Origin: Poecilobothrus nobilitatus | Taxonomy: Eukaryota > Arthropoda > Insecta > Diptera > Dolichopodidae | Reading direction: 5' to 3' | NCBI GenBank assembly: GCA_947095535.1 | Contig: OX352773.1 | Location: 128,666,830-128,730,829, forward strand | DNA: 64,000 nucleotides | Shown: in pieces, positions 9,397-23,717 of the stretch | Layout: each line of letters begins with the position of its first letter | How positions within the stretch are numbered: position 1 is the stretch's first letter | Notes under the pieces: model-generated | The model's input: the letters and a program-made list of their open reading frames with translations, nothing else | Databases searched by the model: none | Told to the model about the DNA's origin: nothing | Made by a program: the position numbers and the translations under genes

Positions 9397-12053
9397 TCAC
9401 AGTGTTAATTTGTTAACGCTAATATCGAAGAGCTCAGACCTTGAGTTAGTCTCTCTTAACATACGCGAAATAGGCTCAAATTTGCCATAGTCTGTAGAAT
9501 GGTGTGACACATTAAAAAGCTCGACCGATCTCAAATTATTCAGATTTTCTCTAAATCTCATTTGTTCGCGAATAGAGGGGGAGTTGATATCACCGCGAAC
9601 AATCTGCTGAATGAATATGATATCCGCCACTAGACGGCGTGACTGGAGGGAGTTCAAATTAATTAAAGAAAGTCTAGCTTCATATGGAGGAAGACGTATA
9701 GAATCAACCGGAGCAAGGTTGCGTAAAGCGAAACGAAGAAATCTTTTTTGAACCGCTTCATTATGTGAAACATCTATATCACAATATGGAGACCATACTT
9801 GGCTCGAGTATTCAAGTATAGGTCTTACATAAGTAGTAAAAAGTTGTTTAGTGATATAGACATCAGAAAACTCTTTTGACCAACGCATAATAAATCCAAG
9901 AGTTGAGTTAGCTTTATTTATTATGGAGTTGTAGTGACTCTTGAAATCTAACCTACTATCAAGGACCAGTCCCAAATCAGAAGTACGATCTGTTCTTTTA
10001 ATAAGTTGATCGTTGAGGACGTAATCATAATTGATTGTTGAATTAGCTCGTAACCTTGAAAAGCTCATAATTAGGCATTTACTAACATTTAGTTTGAGAT
10101 TGTTGTTTCTGCATCATGAACTAAATTGGTTGAGATCATATTGCAACAACTCACAATCACGAGTGGAAGTTATAGTTTTGAAGATTTTGGTATCATCAGC
10201 GAAGCTGAGAAGACGTGAGTGGGATAAACAAAGCGGACTGTCATAGGTCAACACTACGAAAAATAAAGGAACTAGGTGGCTGCCTTGTGGCGTTCCTGAA
10301 TTTGCAACGTATGTTGCAGAAATGGTATATCTAAAAAGGACCTGGTATGACCTATATGGCAAATAAGACAATAATCATTTAAGGCAGTAGGATTTTCAAG
10401 TCATACTTGAAAATCCTACTGCTTTTCAAGGATAATTTTATAGGGAATTAGATCAAAGACGTTATTGATATCTGTGAATACCACATCAACTTGTTTTTTA
10501 GTTTCCATTGTATTCAAAATATAACAGACAAATTTAGTCATATTAGTAACTGTGGATCTACCTTTTTGGAAACCATATTGTTCTGGTGGAATAAATGGTT
10601 GACAATAATCAACAAAATACGTGCACATTATTTTTCAAATAATTTGGGAATAGTTCACAGTTCAGCAATTGGTCTATAATTGCTTACATCGCAACAAGCC
10701 CCTTTCTTATGTATCGGGTTAATAAATGAAAGTTTCCAGGGCTCGGGGAAGGAGCCACGTTGAATAATATGCAAATGGGAACTACCAAATTTTGGGCACA
10801 AAATTTTAATATTATTGGTGGAACTCCGTCGGGGCCGTACGTGAAGTCATCTTTTAGAGCTAAGAGGTGAGGCGTTAAGATATCTTCAGTTATTACAATG
10901 GTCTTAATGTCAAAATTTGAAAGAGATGGAGGAACTAGGTTATCTAAATATGGCTGATTTGGCTCAAAAACTCCGTTCTGGTAAGTACTGGAGAAGAATG
11001 TGGCAAAAAAGTTGGAAACAGTCTGCGAGTTATCTGATGTTGTTGCTTCGAAACGCAAAGCTGATGAGTAACCAACAGACCTACGTTTACTATTAACAAA
11101 ATCATAAAAACGTCTGGGATTGGAATAAAATTGCGATTTAATTCTGTCAATATAATTTTTATATAAAGTATCAGATAGAATTTTGTAGAATTAGTTTCCA
11201 TATATTTTTTCCATGAAAAATTTCGTTTGTTCCTCAGAGAACGCAATTCTTTAGATGACCATGGCGCTGAATATTGGAGTATTCATGAGATTTTGTAGGA
11301 ATTGCTAAGCGAAAACATGTTGTCTCATAAAACCGTTTAAGGCTGATGTTCAGATTTGATGAAGAAAACATTGATTCCACATTGAGTGAGCCTATAAGTG
11401 AGTTTAAACATGTGAAATCAATTTTGGCAAAATCACACTTTAGATAATTATCAGAAATAGAGGATTCATTGGAGTTAACATTGAGAAATATATATATTGG
11501 AGGATGATAGTCGTCTATATTAGTGAAAGTTAATTCACTGGGGGATGCCCAACAGTTGCCATGATCTGAAGAAAAGACAAGATCTAATTATCTGCCTAAG
11601 TTGTTTGTGACAAAACTATTTTTTTGTAAATAAAGGCTATTTAAGCCATCATAAATATTGTTTACCGAAATAATGAGCTCATTATAACTCTCAATTTTGT
11701 TAGAATTACTAGGTGAAAAATAAACAAGTATAATGAATAAATTAGCATTTAAGCGCCTAAAGGAAATTTGGACACAAATCATTTCAAATAGGTCAGAAGA
11801 TGGCAAACGACTACACTGCTCAAAAGCGTTGTTTTGACAGCTAATAAAACCCCCCGCCGCGTTGGCGAAAAGAGGAGGTAATATTTCTATCAGTACAATA
11901 GATTTGAAAATCTTTAGAAAACAGCTCTTCACTATTGAAATTAGAGTTGAGCCAAGTTTCAGACAAGGCTAGAATATCGCGCGGAAGAGTCATAGATTTT
12001 AAAACCGCAGAGTGCGTTTTAGTACGTAGACCTCTCACGTTTTCGTAAAAGAT
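9397..12053 (-). pseudogene. Non-LTR retrotransposon ORF2 (EN-RT), unit 2, broken
   Basis: Equivalent to the unit 1 ORF2 remnant, with the same EN, RT and C-terminal blocks. It retains the 67 bp absent from unit 1 (11320-11386). A 39-bp perfect palindrome at 10384-10422 lies inside the RT region and interrupts the reading frame between the TDINNVFD and PQGSH blocks. One private change gives Cys instead of Arg after VWSPY. Confidence 0.85.
10384..10422. repeat. 39-bp palindrome inside RT, unit 2
   Basis: GCAGTAGGATTTTCAAGT, then CAT, then the exact reverse complement of the 18-mer. The same palindrome is at 19240-19278 and 27526-27564. Unit 1 keeps most of the second arm and lacks most of the first (about 2183-2208). 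Confidence 0.9.
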
Positions 12054-12143
12054 CGTGAGGTTCTGTGGTTTTTTGGATTGCGAAGAAATTTCAAATTTTT
12101 TCGCACTTCAAATTCTTTTATTAGTATTCCGCGAAGCCAGCTA

Positions 12144-13146
12144 TTACGATTTAAAATAAAGTGAAGTATTATTCCAAATAACTGGAATAGCTAGTTTGAA
12201 AGAAGAGCAGCGTTCAGCTGTTATCTTAGAAATTGAAATACCATTACGAATACAGTCAATATTAATAATGTTTGTTAGGTAGTGATATATATCATAAGGC
12301 TATGTATTCGGATGCAGGTGTGAGATAAATATAAATTTATTACGGTGGACAACTCGGAGTTTGAAGGGAAGACAATTACCTTCAAGTACAGTAACAACAT
12401 TGTTATTATTATTGTTATTAGTATTCTTAATATTATTATTATTATCATTATTATTATTATTGTTACTGCTATTAGTACTGTTACTTCTGTTATTTCTACT
12501 ATTATCATTAATTATTATTATTATTATTGTAATTATTATTATTATGGTTATAACTATTTTTAATTTCAAAATTATTATTTTTATTATTACTAATATTATT
12601 ATTTCTACTATGGTTAATATTTTTCCTACTATAATTATTACTACGATTATTCTTAGTTTTACCATTATCACTTCTACTATTGTTATTACTATTCCTATTA
12701 TTATTCTTATTACTATTATCACCGTTAATATTATTATTGTTATTATTTCTACTTTTTATTATTATTATTACTATTATTATCACTACTAAGATTATTATTA
12801 TCATTATTATTGTTATTATTATTATTATGAATATTATCACTAATATTTCTATTATAATCACTATTATTATTTATTTTATTATTACTGCTATTATAACTGA
12901 TATACTGAACTTAAGTTCGGAGATATATCAACTGGTTCGTCCGTAAAATGTATATTTTCGGGTTTGTTCAACTTCAGAACTGGGCCGTGTGAGTGGTCCC
13001 AACCCATTAGAAGAGAAACCTATTAAAACGCTTGCATCACTAACGGTAGAGTCATTACAGTTAGGAACTTGCAAGTTATTAGAATTTTTCAATTTCAATT
13101 CTATTTTATACAAATAAACCATTCGAATATTTAACTTTCCATACAT
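12144..13146 (-). pseudogene. LINE ORF1-like region with Asn-rich tract, unit 2
   Basis: Same as in unit 1, with an ATT tract at 12398-12902 that is 6 bp (two codons) shorter. Breaks are at the same places, so the decay preceded the amplification. Confidence 0.45.
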
Positions 13147-13580
13147 ATTTTTCTTTGCATATATTACTCGTAGTAACTAGTACGGTACTGCAAATTTTTC
13201 AGTTCCTTTCGATGTAATTTTATAATCCATCCATACATTAATATATTGATACCTCTACAAAATATGTCTATCTATGAGTAATTATGGAATGGAACTGCAA
13301 ATTTAGCAGTTTCATTTGGTATACGTAATACGATGTACGAACGAAATAAAATGACAAAATGAACTGCGAAATGTTATTTCTCTTGCCTTAAATTTTTATT
13401 TTTATAATTCCACAGTCTCTCTGTTTTAGAGAGACTGGAAAAGAATGTATAATGTAGATGAACGCAAAGAATGGAAGAATATAGATGAAAAAAATAAACT
13501 ACAAAATATAAAGTTCCCCTATAAAGTTTTTATGAAGTTTTAGCCAGGAAAATTTTATTGGACAAAAACTTTATAAATTT

Positions 13581-13767
13581 TTTTTTTTTTAATGCATTTC
13601 TCTGCCACATAAATGTGGACAGGAAATTACCCAGCCTTTCCTGTTCCGGCGTGGCTGTAAATGTCGTAAGGGGGAATAACTCTTACAACGTGTGTGGGAT
13701 TCGAAACTCCCTCGGTGTTTACAGCGTATTTTTATACGCTCTTACCCACTAGGCCAGCGAGGCCCCC
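13581..13767 (-). mobile_element. tRNA-derived SINE, unit 2
   Basis: Same insertion as in unit 1, with the 11-bp duplication TTTATAAATTT at 13570-13580 and 13768-13778. It differs by few bases. Confidence 0.82.
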
Positions 13768-14832
13768 TTTATAAATTTATAAAGTTTTTAAACGTCAAAA
13801 AAATATATTTTAACAGAGTGAGTTTCATTCTTACGTTGAGTAAAGTTATGCGTTTTCGTTTATAACATGTATTTATTCATAACCTACATTAATTTTTAGA
13901 AGACCTGGACATTGAGAGAGTAAAGCTAAATAGTAGTCCTTTTTTTCAAAAAAAATACACGTAGTCTTATGGAAAAAAATAGTAGTTCTCCTAAAAATCT
14001 AGAAATAATACAAAAACTACAGATTTTTTTTAATTTCGTCCTAAGGGAGCATTAAAGTTCCATCTTTTTTACGTTTTTTACTAAAAAGAAATTTTTAAAA
14101 ATTTTAAATTTTCATTCATAAATATGTGTTTTAAAAAATGTCTTCCAACTACTTTTCAACAAAAAAAAGCTTCTTAAAAACTTTTTAAAAGAGCATTAAT
14201 TTATTACATTACTGGGCAAACAAATATTGAAAAATAATTTTTATTGCAATATCGATTTGCTTTAATAAATAATGTAAATTTTTTAGAATGCATATAAAAT
14301 TAAGTGCAAAAAATAAACTATTTAATTATTTTTACAATAAGTTAATTTATGTTAACTTATTTAAAATTTCTATTAATATAATAAAATAAATTAATATTAT
14401 AAGTTATTCGCCTTTTACTTTGAGGTAGGGGATATGGCGATTATTTTTAAAGTGGTATCGCCTGAAGACTAGGCAAGAACTAAAATATTTAAAAAAATAT
14501 ATTAATACATACAAATAATATATAAATAATTTTTTTACTAAATAATATGATATATTTAAAATAAAATTTAATAAAACAAAATAAAGTACTTAATTTAAAA
14601 CAAAACAATATTTAAAAAAGGAAAAAACAAAAAAAATAGCACAAAAATTAATATTTTCCGACCGGACAGTAATAAAAGATCTTAAGTGGGCAAAAATTAA
14701 AAATGACATGACGATTGATCCCAACTATATATAGGTATCTTCATATCAAAAAGGTTAATTTGGTCAATAATAATATTTAATTTTTTGCTTTTTCAATATC
14801 GTTCAATATTTTGAAATTGTTTTGTTTCTGCA

Positions 14833-15317
14833 TTACCTGTCAAATAGGTAACTTAGATCGTTATTAATTATTATTATAAATTTAAAATCACATTTAAAGT
14901 AATTATTTTCTATTAAAATAAATAAAATAATATTATTTTGGCCTTTATATAATTTCCAGTATTTTAAATTTATTTTTTTATTAACATTTAAAACTAAATT
15001 AGAGACATTTAAAATTATATTATCATCGCGTAAGTTTTTATCATTCGTTTCTATTAAATTTACCGAGTAATTGGTGAAAATACTTGGAACTGCATCTGGT
15101 ATTAAACGCGGACTTTTATCATTATTTAATTTAAAACACGATTCTAAAAAAATGTAATTTACATATGGAACTATAAGCTGTTGGTTGCCAGTCTGATCTT
15201 TATACAAGGCTCTTTTAAGCTTCTCAAAGGCTCTTTATCCGGAAATTTAAAAGTAGCTACAGATATCGTACTATTATTATAATTGGATTTACACCCAACA
15301 ACCGAATATTTTCCACC
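14833..15317 (-). pseudogene. Decayed THAP zinc-finger coding region, unit 2
   Basis: Same frames, frameshift and DAVPSIF signature (about 15076-15096) as in unit 1. All copies carry the same lesions. Confidence 0.6.
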
Positions 15318-15647
15318 CACTTTATTTAAGGAAATTATTAAAAAAGGCAATATTAGGCACTAAATAATTGAATTAATTTTTTTAAATAGGTATTCATACA
15401 ATAAAATCTTTTAAAAATAATTATTCAAATTTAACTCTACAAAAATATCACTACATAAAATAAAATATTACTAAAATTTAGAGTTATTTAAAATAAAATA
15501 TTAATTTACTAATTAATTTACTAATTAATTTACTACAGTCTATAATAATACTTTTAAAATAGTATTGCAATTTAAAATTTTATTCATAAAAAGATTATTC
15601 TATTTCATGTAAGTACATGAATATTCTATTTACAATAATGCATATAT

Positions 15648-16205
15648 TGCATATATTACTCGTAGTAACTAGTACGGTACTGCAAATTTTTCAGTTCCTT
15701 TCGATGTAATTTTATAATCCATCCATACATTAATATATTGATACCTCTACAAAATATGTCTATCTATGAGTAATTATGGAATGGAACTGCAAATTTAGCA
15801 GTTTCATTTGGTATACGTAATACGATGTACGAACGAAATAAAATGACAAAATGAACTGCGAAATGTTATTTCTCTTGCCTTAAATTTTTATTTTTATAAT
15901 TCCACAGTCTCTCTGTTTTAGAGAGACTGGAAAAGAATGTATAATGTAGATGAACGCAAAGAATGGAAGAATATAGATGAAAAAAATAAACTACAAAATA
16001 TAAAGTTCCCCTATAAAGTTTTTATGAAGTTTTAGCCAGGAAAATTTTATTGGACAAAAACTTTATAAATTTTATATAATTAATTTACTAATTAATTTAC
16101 TACAGTCTATAATAATACTTTTAAAATAGTATTGCAATTTAAAATTTTATTCATAAAAAGATTATTCTATTTCATGTAAGTACATGAATATTCTATTTAC
16201 AATAA
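15648..16205. repeat. Unit 2-specific double duplication
   Basis: 15648-16073 is a direct copy of 13156-13581, a segment from 2.5 kb upstream that ends exactly where the SINE is inserted. It is followed by 16080-16205, a second copy of 15513-15638. The arrangement is host segment, copied upstream segment, host segment again. It looks like a template-switching event or a patch repaired from a neighbouring copy. Units 1, 3 and 4 lack it. Confidence 0.88.
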
Positions 16206-16492
16206 TTTTTTTTTATAGACGTATAGAAAAAAAACGAAAATTGCTTAACCAGAATCTGGTACTTCTTTTTTTCTTTTCTTCAAAATATTGCTGAAAAATA
16301 TGATTTGAAAGTTAATTTTTTTATTGACATAAAGAAAAAATTGCAAACTTTATTTTTCCATAAATTTTATAATTTTTTAATATAATTAAAAATATAAAAA
16401 CTTAGTTTGAACTAAAATATATTTACCAAATTTGCTGTACAATCTATTAGAAAGCTTTTAAATTATTAGGTTATGTTCACTAATTTATTATA

Positions 16493-16829
16493 ATTGTGTA
16501 CTCTCATAATTTTTTGAGAGTATTAAATAGCGACGATATGAAATGCTAGAGAACTGAAAATTTTATTTTGTTGAGAATATGTTAAAAATTTCGAGTTGAA
16601 AGCTGAAATTTTGGTATAGAAAAATTTCCAAATTTTATTTTAATATACCATTTGGCATGTTTGGGTAAATATTTCATATCGAAAACTCGAAAAGAAAATT
16701 GTTAAAAATGGGCATTTTTCTGAAACAAAAACAGAAAAGAACAAAAAAATCTTTATGAAATGTCATTTTCGAAGCTTTTTCTCTCAAACATTTACAATTT
16801 GCACGAACACATTTAAGTATTTCGATGTC
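16493..16829 (-). repeat. Unit 2 right terminal inverted repeat
   Basis: Almost identical to the unit 1 right arm. It pairs with 8659-8961. Confidence 0.82.
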
Positions 16830-17388
16830 CAGGCCCTCTAAAAATTAATGTAGGTTATGGATTTATTCGAGACTCACATCAATTATCAGGCCATGAAGTG
16901 CAAAGAGTAAAAGCTTAACAAGGGGCCAGCTTTTAACAAATTTACACGCAGTCTTATAGAAAAACTAGGGGGCCGACTATAAATCTTGAAATAACACAAA
17001 AACCATTTACTTTATTCAATTTTGCCCAAAGAGAAAATTAAAGTCGCATCTTCTTTACACAATTCATTAAAGAAAAATATTTTGAAATATAATATTTTCA
17101 TTCATAAATATGTATTTAAAAAATTGTCATCCTTTAAATTTTTTATTTTAAAAGCTTCCAAAGATAAATTGCCTCAATATCGTAATAGTATACGTCTATA
17201 CTACTTTCATACTTTAAAATTTTATACACGCTTATATGGCTGTAATCGAGACTCACATCAATTATGAAATTATTCATACGCGCGATACGTGAGAATCGAT
17301 TGCAATTCTCTCACAACTACATTCAAGTGTTTTCAGTTCTTGGCCTGTTTATTTAGGTCTTGGATTTATTACAAACAAATAATAGTCT

Positions 17389-17464
17389 TCGATTGATTGG
17401 CAAACGATTGGCAAACACGCAGTATCGATTGGCAAACACGCAATAATCGATTGGCAAACACGCA
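17389..17464. repeat. 21-bp mini-repeats at unit 2/3 junction
   Basis: Same mini-repeat family as at the unit 1/2 junction, with one additional full copy of ATCGATTGGCAAACACGCAAT. Confidence 0.75.
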
Positions 17465-17514
17465 ATATTTAATTTAGTAGTTCATTGTTTACCTACATAA
17501 ATTTGAAATACATC

Positions 17515-17817
17515 GACATCGAAATGCTTAAACGGATTTGTGCAAACTGTAAATGGAAGAAAAAGCTTCGATAAATGGCATTTCATAAAGATTTTTTGTT
17601 CTTTTATGCTTTTGTTGTTTTTTAGGAAAAATACTCATTTTTAAAAATTTTCTTTCCTAGTTTTCGATATGAAATATTCACTCATGAAATTTTTTCCTTA
17701 ACATATCAAAATTTCAGCTTTCAACTCGGAACTTTCAACAAAATAAAATTTTGAGTTTTTCTAGCATTTCAAATCGCCGCCATTTAATACTCTCAAAAAT
17801 AATGAAAGTACACAATC
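17515..17817 (+). repeat. Unit 3 left terminal inverted repeat
   Basis: Same arm as in the other units. It pairs with 24779-25115. Confidence 0.82.
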
Positions 17818-18252
17818 AGAGCCTTTCCAAACCATCACTACTTCGCACTTACACATTCCCAAAATACTTGATTATCGCACTAAATTTCTGTTCGAATTAC
17901 AAATTTATGACAGGTAAAAAAATTTTTAGGAGTAGAACCAGTCTTTTTTTGTATCAGACATTTGTTTAAACCAAGCATCAGTTATGTTGTTCATTTAGTG
18001 AATTATCACAATTAACTGAAAAAGTCATCATTTACAAGGGTTACAAGTCATCATTTACATACTATACTAATATACTAACATACATATTAGTATAGTATGT
18101 TTGTAAATGATGATACTGATATATTTAATTGGTCATTACATTATTAATAAGAAACAAGAAAAAAACAAAGAAACTAACATGCAAGTTAGATTAAAAATGA
18201 CAGACTAATCATGCAGACTACGAGAATTAACCATGCTCGCGTAAAGTCTGGC

Positions 18253-20909
18253 TCACAGTGTTAATTTATTAACGCTAATATCGAAGAGCTCAGACCTTGA
18301 GTTAGTCTCTCTTAACATACGCGAAATAGGCTCAAATTTGCCATAGTCTGTAGAATGGTGTGACACATTAAAAAGCTCGACCGATCTCAAATTATTCAGA
18401 TTTTCTCTAAATCTCATTTGTTCGCGAATAGAGGGGGAGTTGATATCACCGCGAACAATCTGCTGAATGAATATGATATCCGCCACTAGACGGCGTGACT
18501 GGAGGGAGTTCAAATTAATTAAAGAAAGTCTAGCTTCATATGGAGGAAGACGTATAGAATCAACCGGAGCAAGGTTGCGTAAAGCGAAACGAAGAAATCT
18601 TTTTTGAACCGCTTCATTATGTGAAACATCTATATCACGATATGGAGACCATACTTGGCTCGAGTATTCAAGTATAGGTCTTACATAAGTAGTAAAAAGT
18701 TGTTTAGTGATATAGACATCAGAAAACTCTTTTGACCAACGCATAATAAATCCAAGAGTTGAGTTAGCTTTATTTATTATGGAGTTGTAGTGACTCTTGA
18801 AATCTAACCTACTATCAAGGACCAGTCCCAAATCAGAAGTACGATCTGTTCTTTTAATAAGTTGATCGTTGAGGACGTAATCATAATTGATTGTTGAATT
18901 AGCTCGTAACCTTGAAAAGCTCATAATTAGGCATTTACTAACATTTAGTTTGAGATTGTTGTTTCTGCATCATGAACTAAATTGGTTGAGATCATATTGC
19001 AACAACTCACAATCACGAGTGGAAGTTATAGTTTTGAAGATTTTGGTATCATCAGCGAAGCTGAGAAGACGTGAGTGGGATAAACAAAGCGGACTGTCAT
19101 AGGTCAACACTACGAAAAATAAAGGAACTAGGTGGCTGCCTTGTGGCGTTCCTGAATTTGCAACGTATGTTGCAGAAATGGTATATCTAAAAAGGACCTG
19201 GTATGACCTATATGGCAAATAAGACAATAATCATTTAAGGCAGTAGGATTTTCAAGTCATACTTGAAAATCCTACTGCTTTTCAAGGATAATTTTATAGG
19301 GAATTAGATCAAAGACGTTATTGATATCTGTGAATACCACATCAACTTGTTTTTTAGTTTCCATTGTATTCAAAATATAACAGACAAATTTAGTCATATT
19401 AGTAACTGTGGATCTACCTTTTTGGAAACCATATTGTTCTGGTGGAATAAATGGTTGACAATAATCAACAAAATACGTGCACATTATTTTTCAAATAATT
19501 TGGGAATAGTTCACAGTTCAGCAATTGGTCTATAATTGCTTACATCGCAACAAGCCCCTTTCTTATGTATCGGGTTAATAAATGAAAGTTTCCAGGGCTC
19601 GGGGAAGGAGCCACGTTGAATAATATGCAAATGGGAACTACCAAATTTTGGGCACAAAATTTTAATATTATTGGTGGAACTCCGTCGGGGCCGTACGTGA
19701 AGTCATCTTTTAGAGCTAAGAGGTGAGGCGTTAAGATATCTTCAGTTATTACAATGGTCTTAATGTCAAAATTTGAAAGAGATGGAGGAACTAGGTTATC
19801 TAAATATGGCTGATTTGGCTCAAAAACTCCGTTCTGGTAAGTACTGGAGAAGAATGTGGCAAAAAAGTTGGAAACAGTCTGCGAGTTATCTGATGTTGTT
19901 GCTTCGAAACGCAAAGCTGATGAGTAACCAACAGACCTACGTTTACTATTAACAAAATCATAAAAACGTCTGGGATTGGAATAAAATTGCGATTTAATTC
20001 TGTCAATATAATTTTTATATAAAGTATCAGATAGAATTTTGTAGAATTAGTTTCCATATATTTTTTCCATGAAAAATTTCGTTTGTTCCTCAGAGAACGC
20101 AATTCTTTAGATGACCATGGCGCTGAATATTGGAGTATTCATGAGATTTTGTAGGAATTGCTAAGCGAAAACATGTTGTCTCATAAAACCGTTTAAGGCT
20201 GATGTTCAGATTTGATGAAGAAAACATTGATTCCACATTGAGTGAGCCTATAAGTGAGTTTAAACATGTGAAATCAATTTTGGCAAAATCACACTTTAGA
20301 TAATTATCAGAAATAGAGGATTCATTGGAGTTAACATTGAGAAATATATATATTGGAGGATGATAGTCGTCTATATTAGTGAAAGTTAATTCACTGGGGG
20401 ATGCCCAACAGTTGCCATGATCTGAAGAAAAGACAAGATCTAATTATCTGCCTAAGTTGTTTGTGACAAAACTATTTTTTTGTAAATCAAGGCTATTTAA
20501 GCCATCATAAATATTGTTTACCGAAATAATGAGCTCATTATAACTCTCAATTTTGTTAGAATTACTAGGTGAAAAATAAACAACTATAATGAATAAATTA
20601 GCATTTAAGCGCCTAAAGGAAATTTGGACACAAATCATTTCAAATAGGTCAGAAGATGGCAAACGACTACACTGCTCAAAAGCGTTGTTTTGACAGCTAA
20701 TAAAACCCCCCGCCGCGTTGGCGAAAAGAGGAGGTAATATTTCTATCAGTACAATAGATTTGAAAATCTTTAGAAAACAGCTCTTCACTATTGAAATTAG
20801 AGTTGAGCCAAGTTTCAGACAAGGCTAGAATATCGCGCGGAAGAGTCATAGATTTTAAAACCGCAGAGTGCGTTTTAGTACGTAGTCCTCTCACGTTTTC
20901 GTAAAAGAT
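18253..20909 (-). pseudogene. Non-LTR retrotransposon ORF2 (EN-RT), unit 3, broken
   Basis: Equivalent to the unit 2 remnant, including the palindrome (19240-19278). It shares with unit 4 two amino-acid differences in the EN region (VVYFSPS and SLDLQKN instead of LVYFSPS and SLYLQKN). Confidence 0.85.
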
Positions 20910-20999
20910 CGTGAGGTTCTGTGGTTTTTTGGATTGCGAAGAAATTTCAAATTTTTTCGCACTTCAAATTCTTTTATTAGTATTCCGCGAAGACAGCTA

Positions 21000-22029
21000 T
21001 TACGATTTAAAATAAAGTGAAGTATTATTCCAAATAACTGGAATAGCTAGTTTGAAAGAAGAGCAGCGTTTAGCTGTTATCTTAGAAATTGAAATACCAT
21101 TACGAATACAGTCAATATTAATAATGTTTGTTAGGTAGTGATATATATCATAAGGCTATGTATTCGGATGCAGGTGTGAGATAAATATAAATTTATTACG
21201 GTGGACAACTCGGAGTTTGAAGGGAAGACAATTACCTTCAAGTACAGTAACAACATTGTTATTATTATTGTTATTATAGTTGTTATTATTGTTATTAGTA
21301 TTCTTAATATTATTATTATTATCATTATTATTATTATTATTATTGTTACTGCTATTAGTACTGTTACTTCTGTTATTTCTACTATTATCATTAATTATTA
21401 TTATTATTATTGTAATTATTATTATTATGGTTATTACTATTTTTAATTTCAAAATTATTATTTTTATTATTACTAATATTATTATTTCTATTATGGTTAA
21501 TATTTTTCCTACTATAATTATTACTACGATTATTCTTAGTTTTACCATTATCACTTCTACTATTGTTATTACTATTCCTATTATTATTCTTATTACTATT
21601 ATTACCGTTAATATTATTATTGTTATTATTACTACTTTTTATTATTATTATTACTATTATTATCACTACTAAGATTATTATTATCATTATTATTGTTATT
21701 ATTATTATTATGAATATTATCACTAATATTTCTATTATAATCACTATTATTATTTATTTTATTATTACTGCTATTATAACTGATATACTGAACTTAAGTT
21801 CGGAGACATATCAACTGGTTCGTCCGTAAAATGTATATTTTCGGGTTTGTTCAACTTCAGAACTGGGCCGTGTGAGTGGTCCCAACCCATTAGAAGAGAA
21901 ACCTATTAAAACGCTTGCATCACTAACGGTAGAGTCATTACAGTTAGGAACTTGCAAGTTATTAGAATTTTTCAATTTCAATTCTATTTTATACAAATAA
22001 ACCATTCGAATATTTAACTTTCCATACAT
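21000..22029 (-). pseudogene. LINE ORF1-like region with Asn-rich tract, unit 3
   Basis: Same as in unit 1, with the ATT tract (21254-21785) 21 bp longer. The extra bases include an interrupting TAT codon in the Asn run. Confidence 0.45.
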
Positions 22030-22463
22030 ATTTTTCTTTGCATATATTACTCGTAGTAACTAGTACGGTACTGCAAATTTTTCAGTTCCTTTCGATGTAA
22101 TTTTATAATCCATCCATACATTAATATATTGATACCTCTACAAAATATGTCTATCTATGAGTAATTATGGAATGGAACTGCAAATTTAGCAGTTTCATTT
22201 GGTATACGTAATACGATGTACGAACGAAATAAAATGACAAAATGAACTGCGAAATGTTATTTCTCTTGCCTTAAATTTTTATTTTTATAATTCCACAGTC
22301 TCTCTGTTTTAGCGAGACTGGAAAAGAATGTAGAATGTAGATGAACGCAAAGAATGGAAGAATATAGATGAAAAAAATAAACTACAAAATATAAAGTTCC
22401 CCTATAAAGTTTTTATAAAGTTTTAGCCAGGAAAATTTTATTGGACAAAAACTTTATAAATTT

Positions 22464-22650
22464 TTTTTTTTTTAATGCATTTCTCTGCCACATAAATGTG
22501 GACAAAAAATTACCCAGCCTTTCCTGTTCCGGCGTGGCTGTAAATGTCGTAAGGGGGAATAACTCTTACAACGTGTGTGGGATTCGAAACTCCCTCGGTG
22601 TTTACAGCGTATTTTTATACGCTCTTACCCACTAGGCCAGCGAGGCCCCC
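22464..22650 (-). mobile_element. tRNA-derived SINE, unit 3
   Basis: Same insertion and the same flanking 11-bp duplication as in units 1 and 2. Confidence 0.82.
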
Positions 22651-23717
22651 TTTATAAATTTATAAAGTTTTTAAACGTCAAAAAAATATATTTTAACAGA
22701 GTGAGTTTCATTCTTACGTTGAGTAAAGTTATGTGTTTTCGTTTATAACATGTATTTATTCATAACCTACATTAATTTTTAGAAGACCTGGACATTGAGA
22801 GAGTAAAGCTAAATAGTAGTCCTTTTTTTCAAAAAAAAATACACGTAGTCTTATGGAAAAAAATAGTAGTTCTCCTAAAAATCTAGAAATAATACAAAAA
22901 CTACAGATTTTTTTTAATTTCGTCCTAAGGGAGCATTAAAGTTCCATCTTTTTTACGTTTTTTACTAAAAAGAAATTTTTAAAAATTTTAAATTTTCATT
23001 CATAAATATGTGTTTTAAAAAATGTCTTCCAACTACTTTTCAACAAAAAAAAGCTTCTTAAAAACTTTTTAAAAGAGCATTAATTTGTTACATTACTGGG
23101 CAAACAAATATTGAAAAATAATTTTTATTGCAATATCGATTTGCTTTAATAAATAATGTAAATTTTTTAGAATGCATATAAAATTAAGTGCAAAAAATAA
23201 ACTATTTAATTATTTTTACAATAAGTTAATTTATGTTAACTTATTTAAAATTTCTATTAATATAATAAAATAAATTAATATTATAAGTTATTCGCCTTTT
23301 ACTTTGAGGTAGGGGATATGGCGATTATTTTTAAAGTGGTATCGCCTGAAGACTAGTCAAGAACTAAAATATTTAAAAAAATATATTAATACATACAAAT
23401 AATATATAAATAATTTTTTAACTAAATAATATGATATATTTAAAATAAAATTTAATAAAACAAAATAAAGTACTTAATTTAAAACAAAACAATATTTAAA
23501 AAAGGAAAAAACAAAAAAAATAGCACAAAAATTAATATTTTCCGACCGGACAGTAATAATAGATCTTAAGTGGGCAAAAATTAAAAATGACATGACGATT
23601 GTATCCCAACTATATATAGGTACCTTCATATCAAAAAGGTTAATTTGGTCAATAATAATATTTAATTTTTTGCTTTTTCAATATCGTTCAATATTTTGAA
23701 ATTGTTTTGTTTCTGCA

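Larger units (their letters stand above)
8599..17454. mobile_element. Array unit 2: longest copy, with internal duplications
   Basis: It has the same organisation as unit 1: arms at 8659-8961 and 16493-16829, LINE at 9397-13146, SINE at 13581-13767 and THAP remnant at 14833-15317. It is about 570 bp longer than unit 3 because 15648-16073 repeats 13156-13581, and 16080-16205 repeats 15513-15638. It keeps the 67-bp segment missing from unit 1 (11320-11386) and an intact 39-bp palindrome at 10384-10422. Confidence 0.6.
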
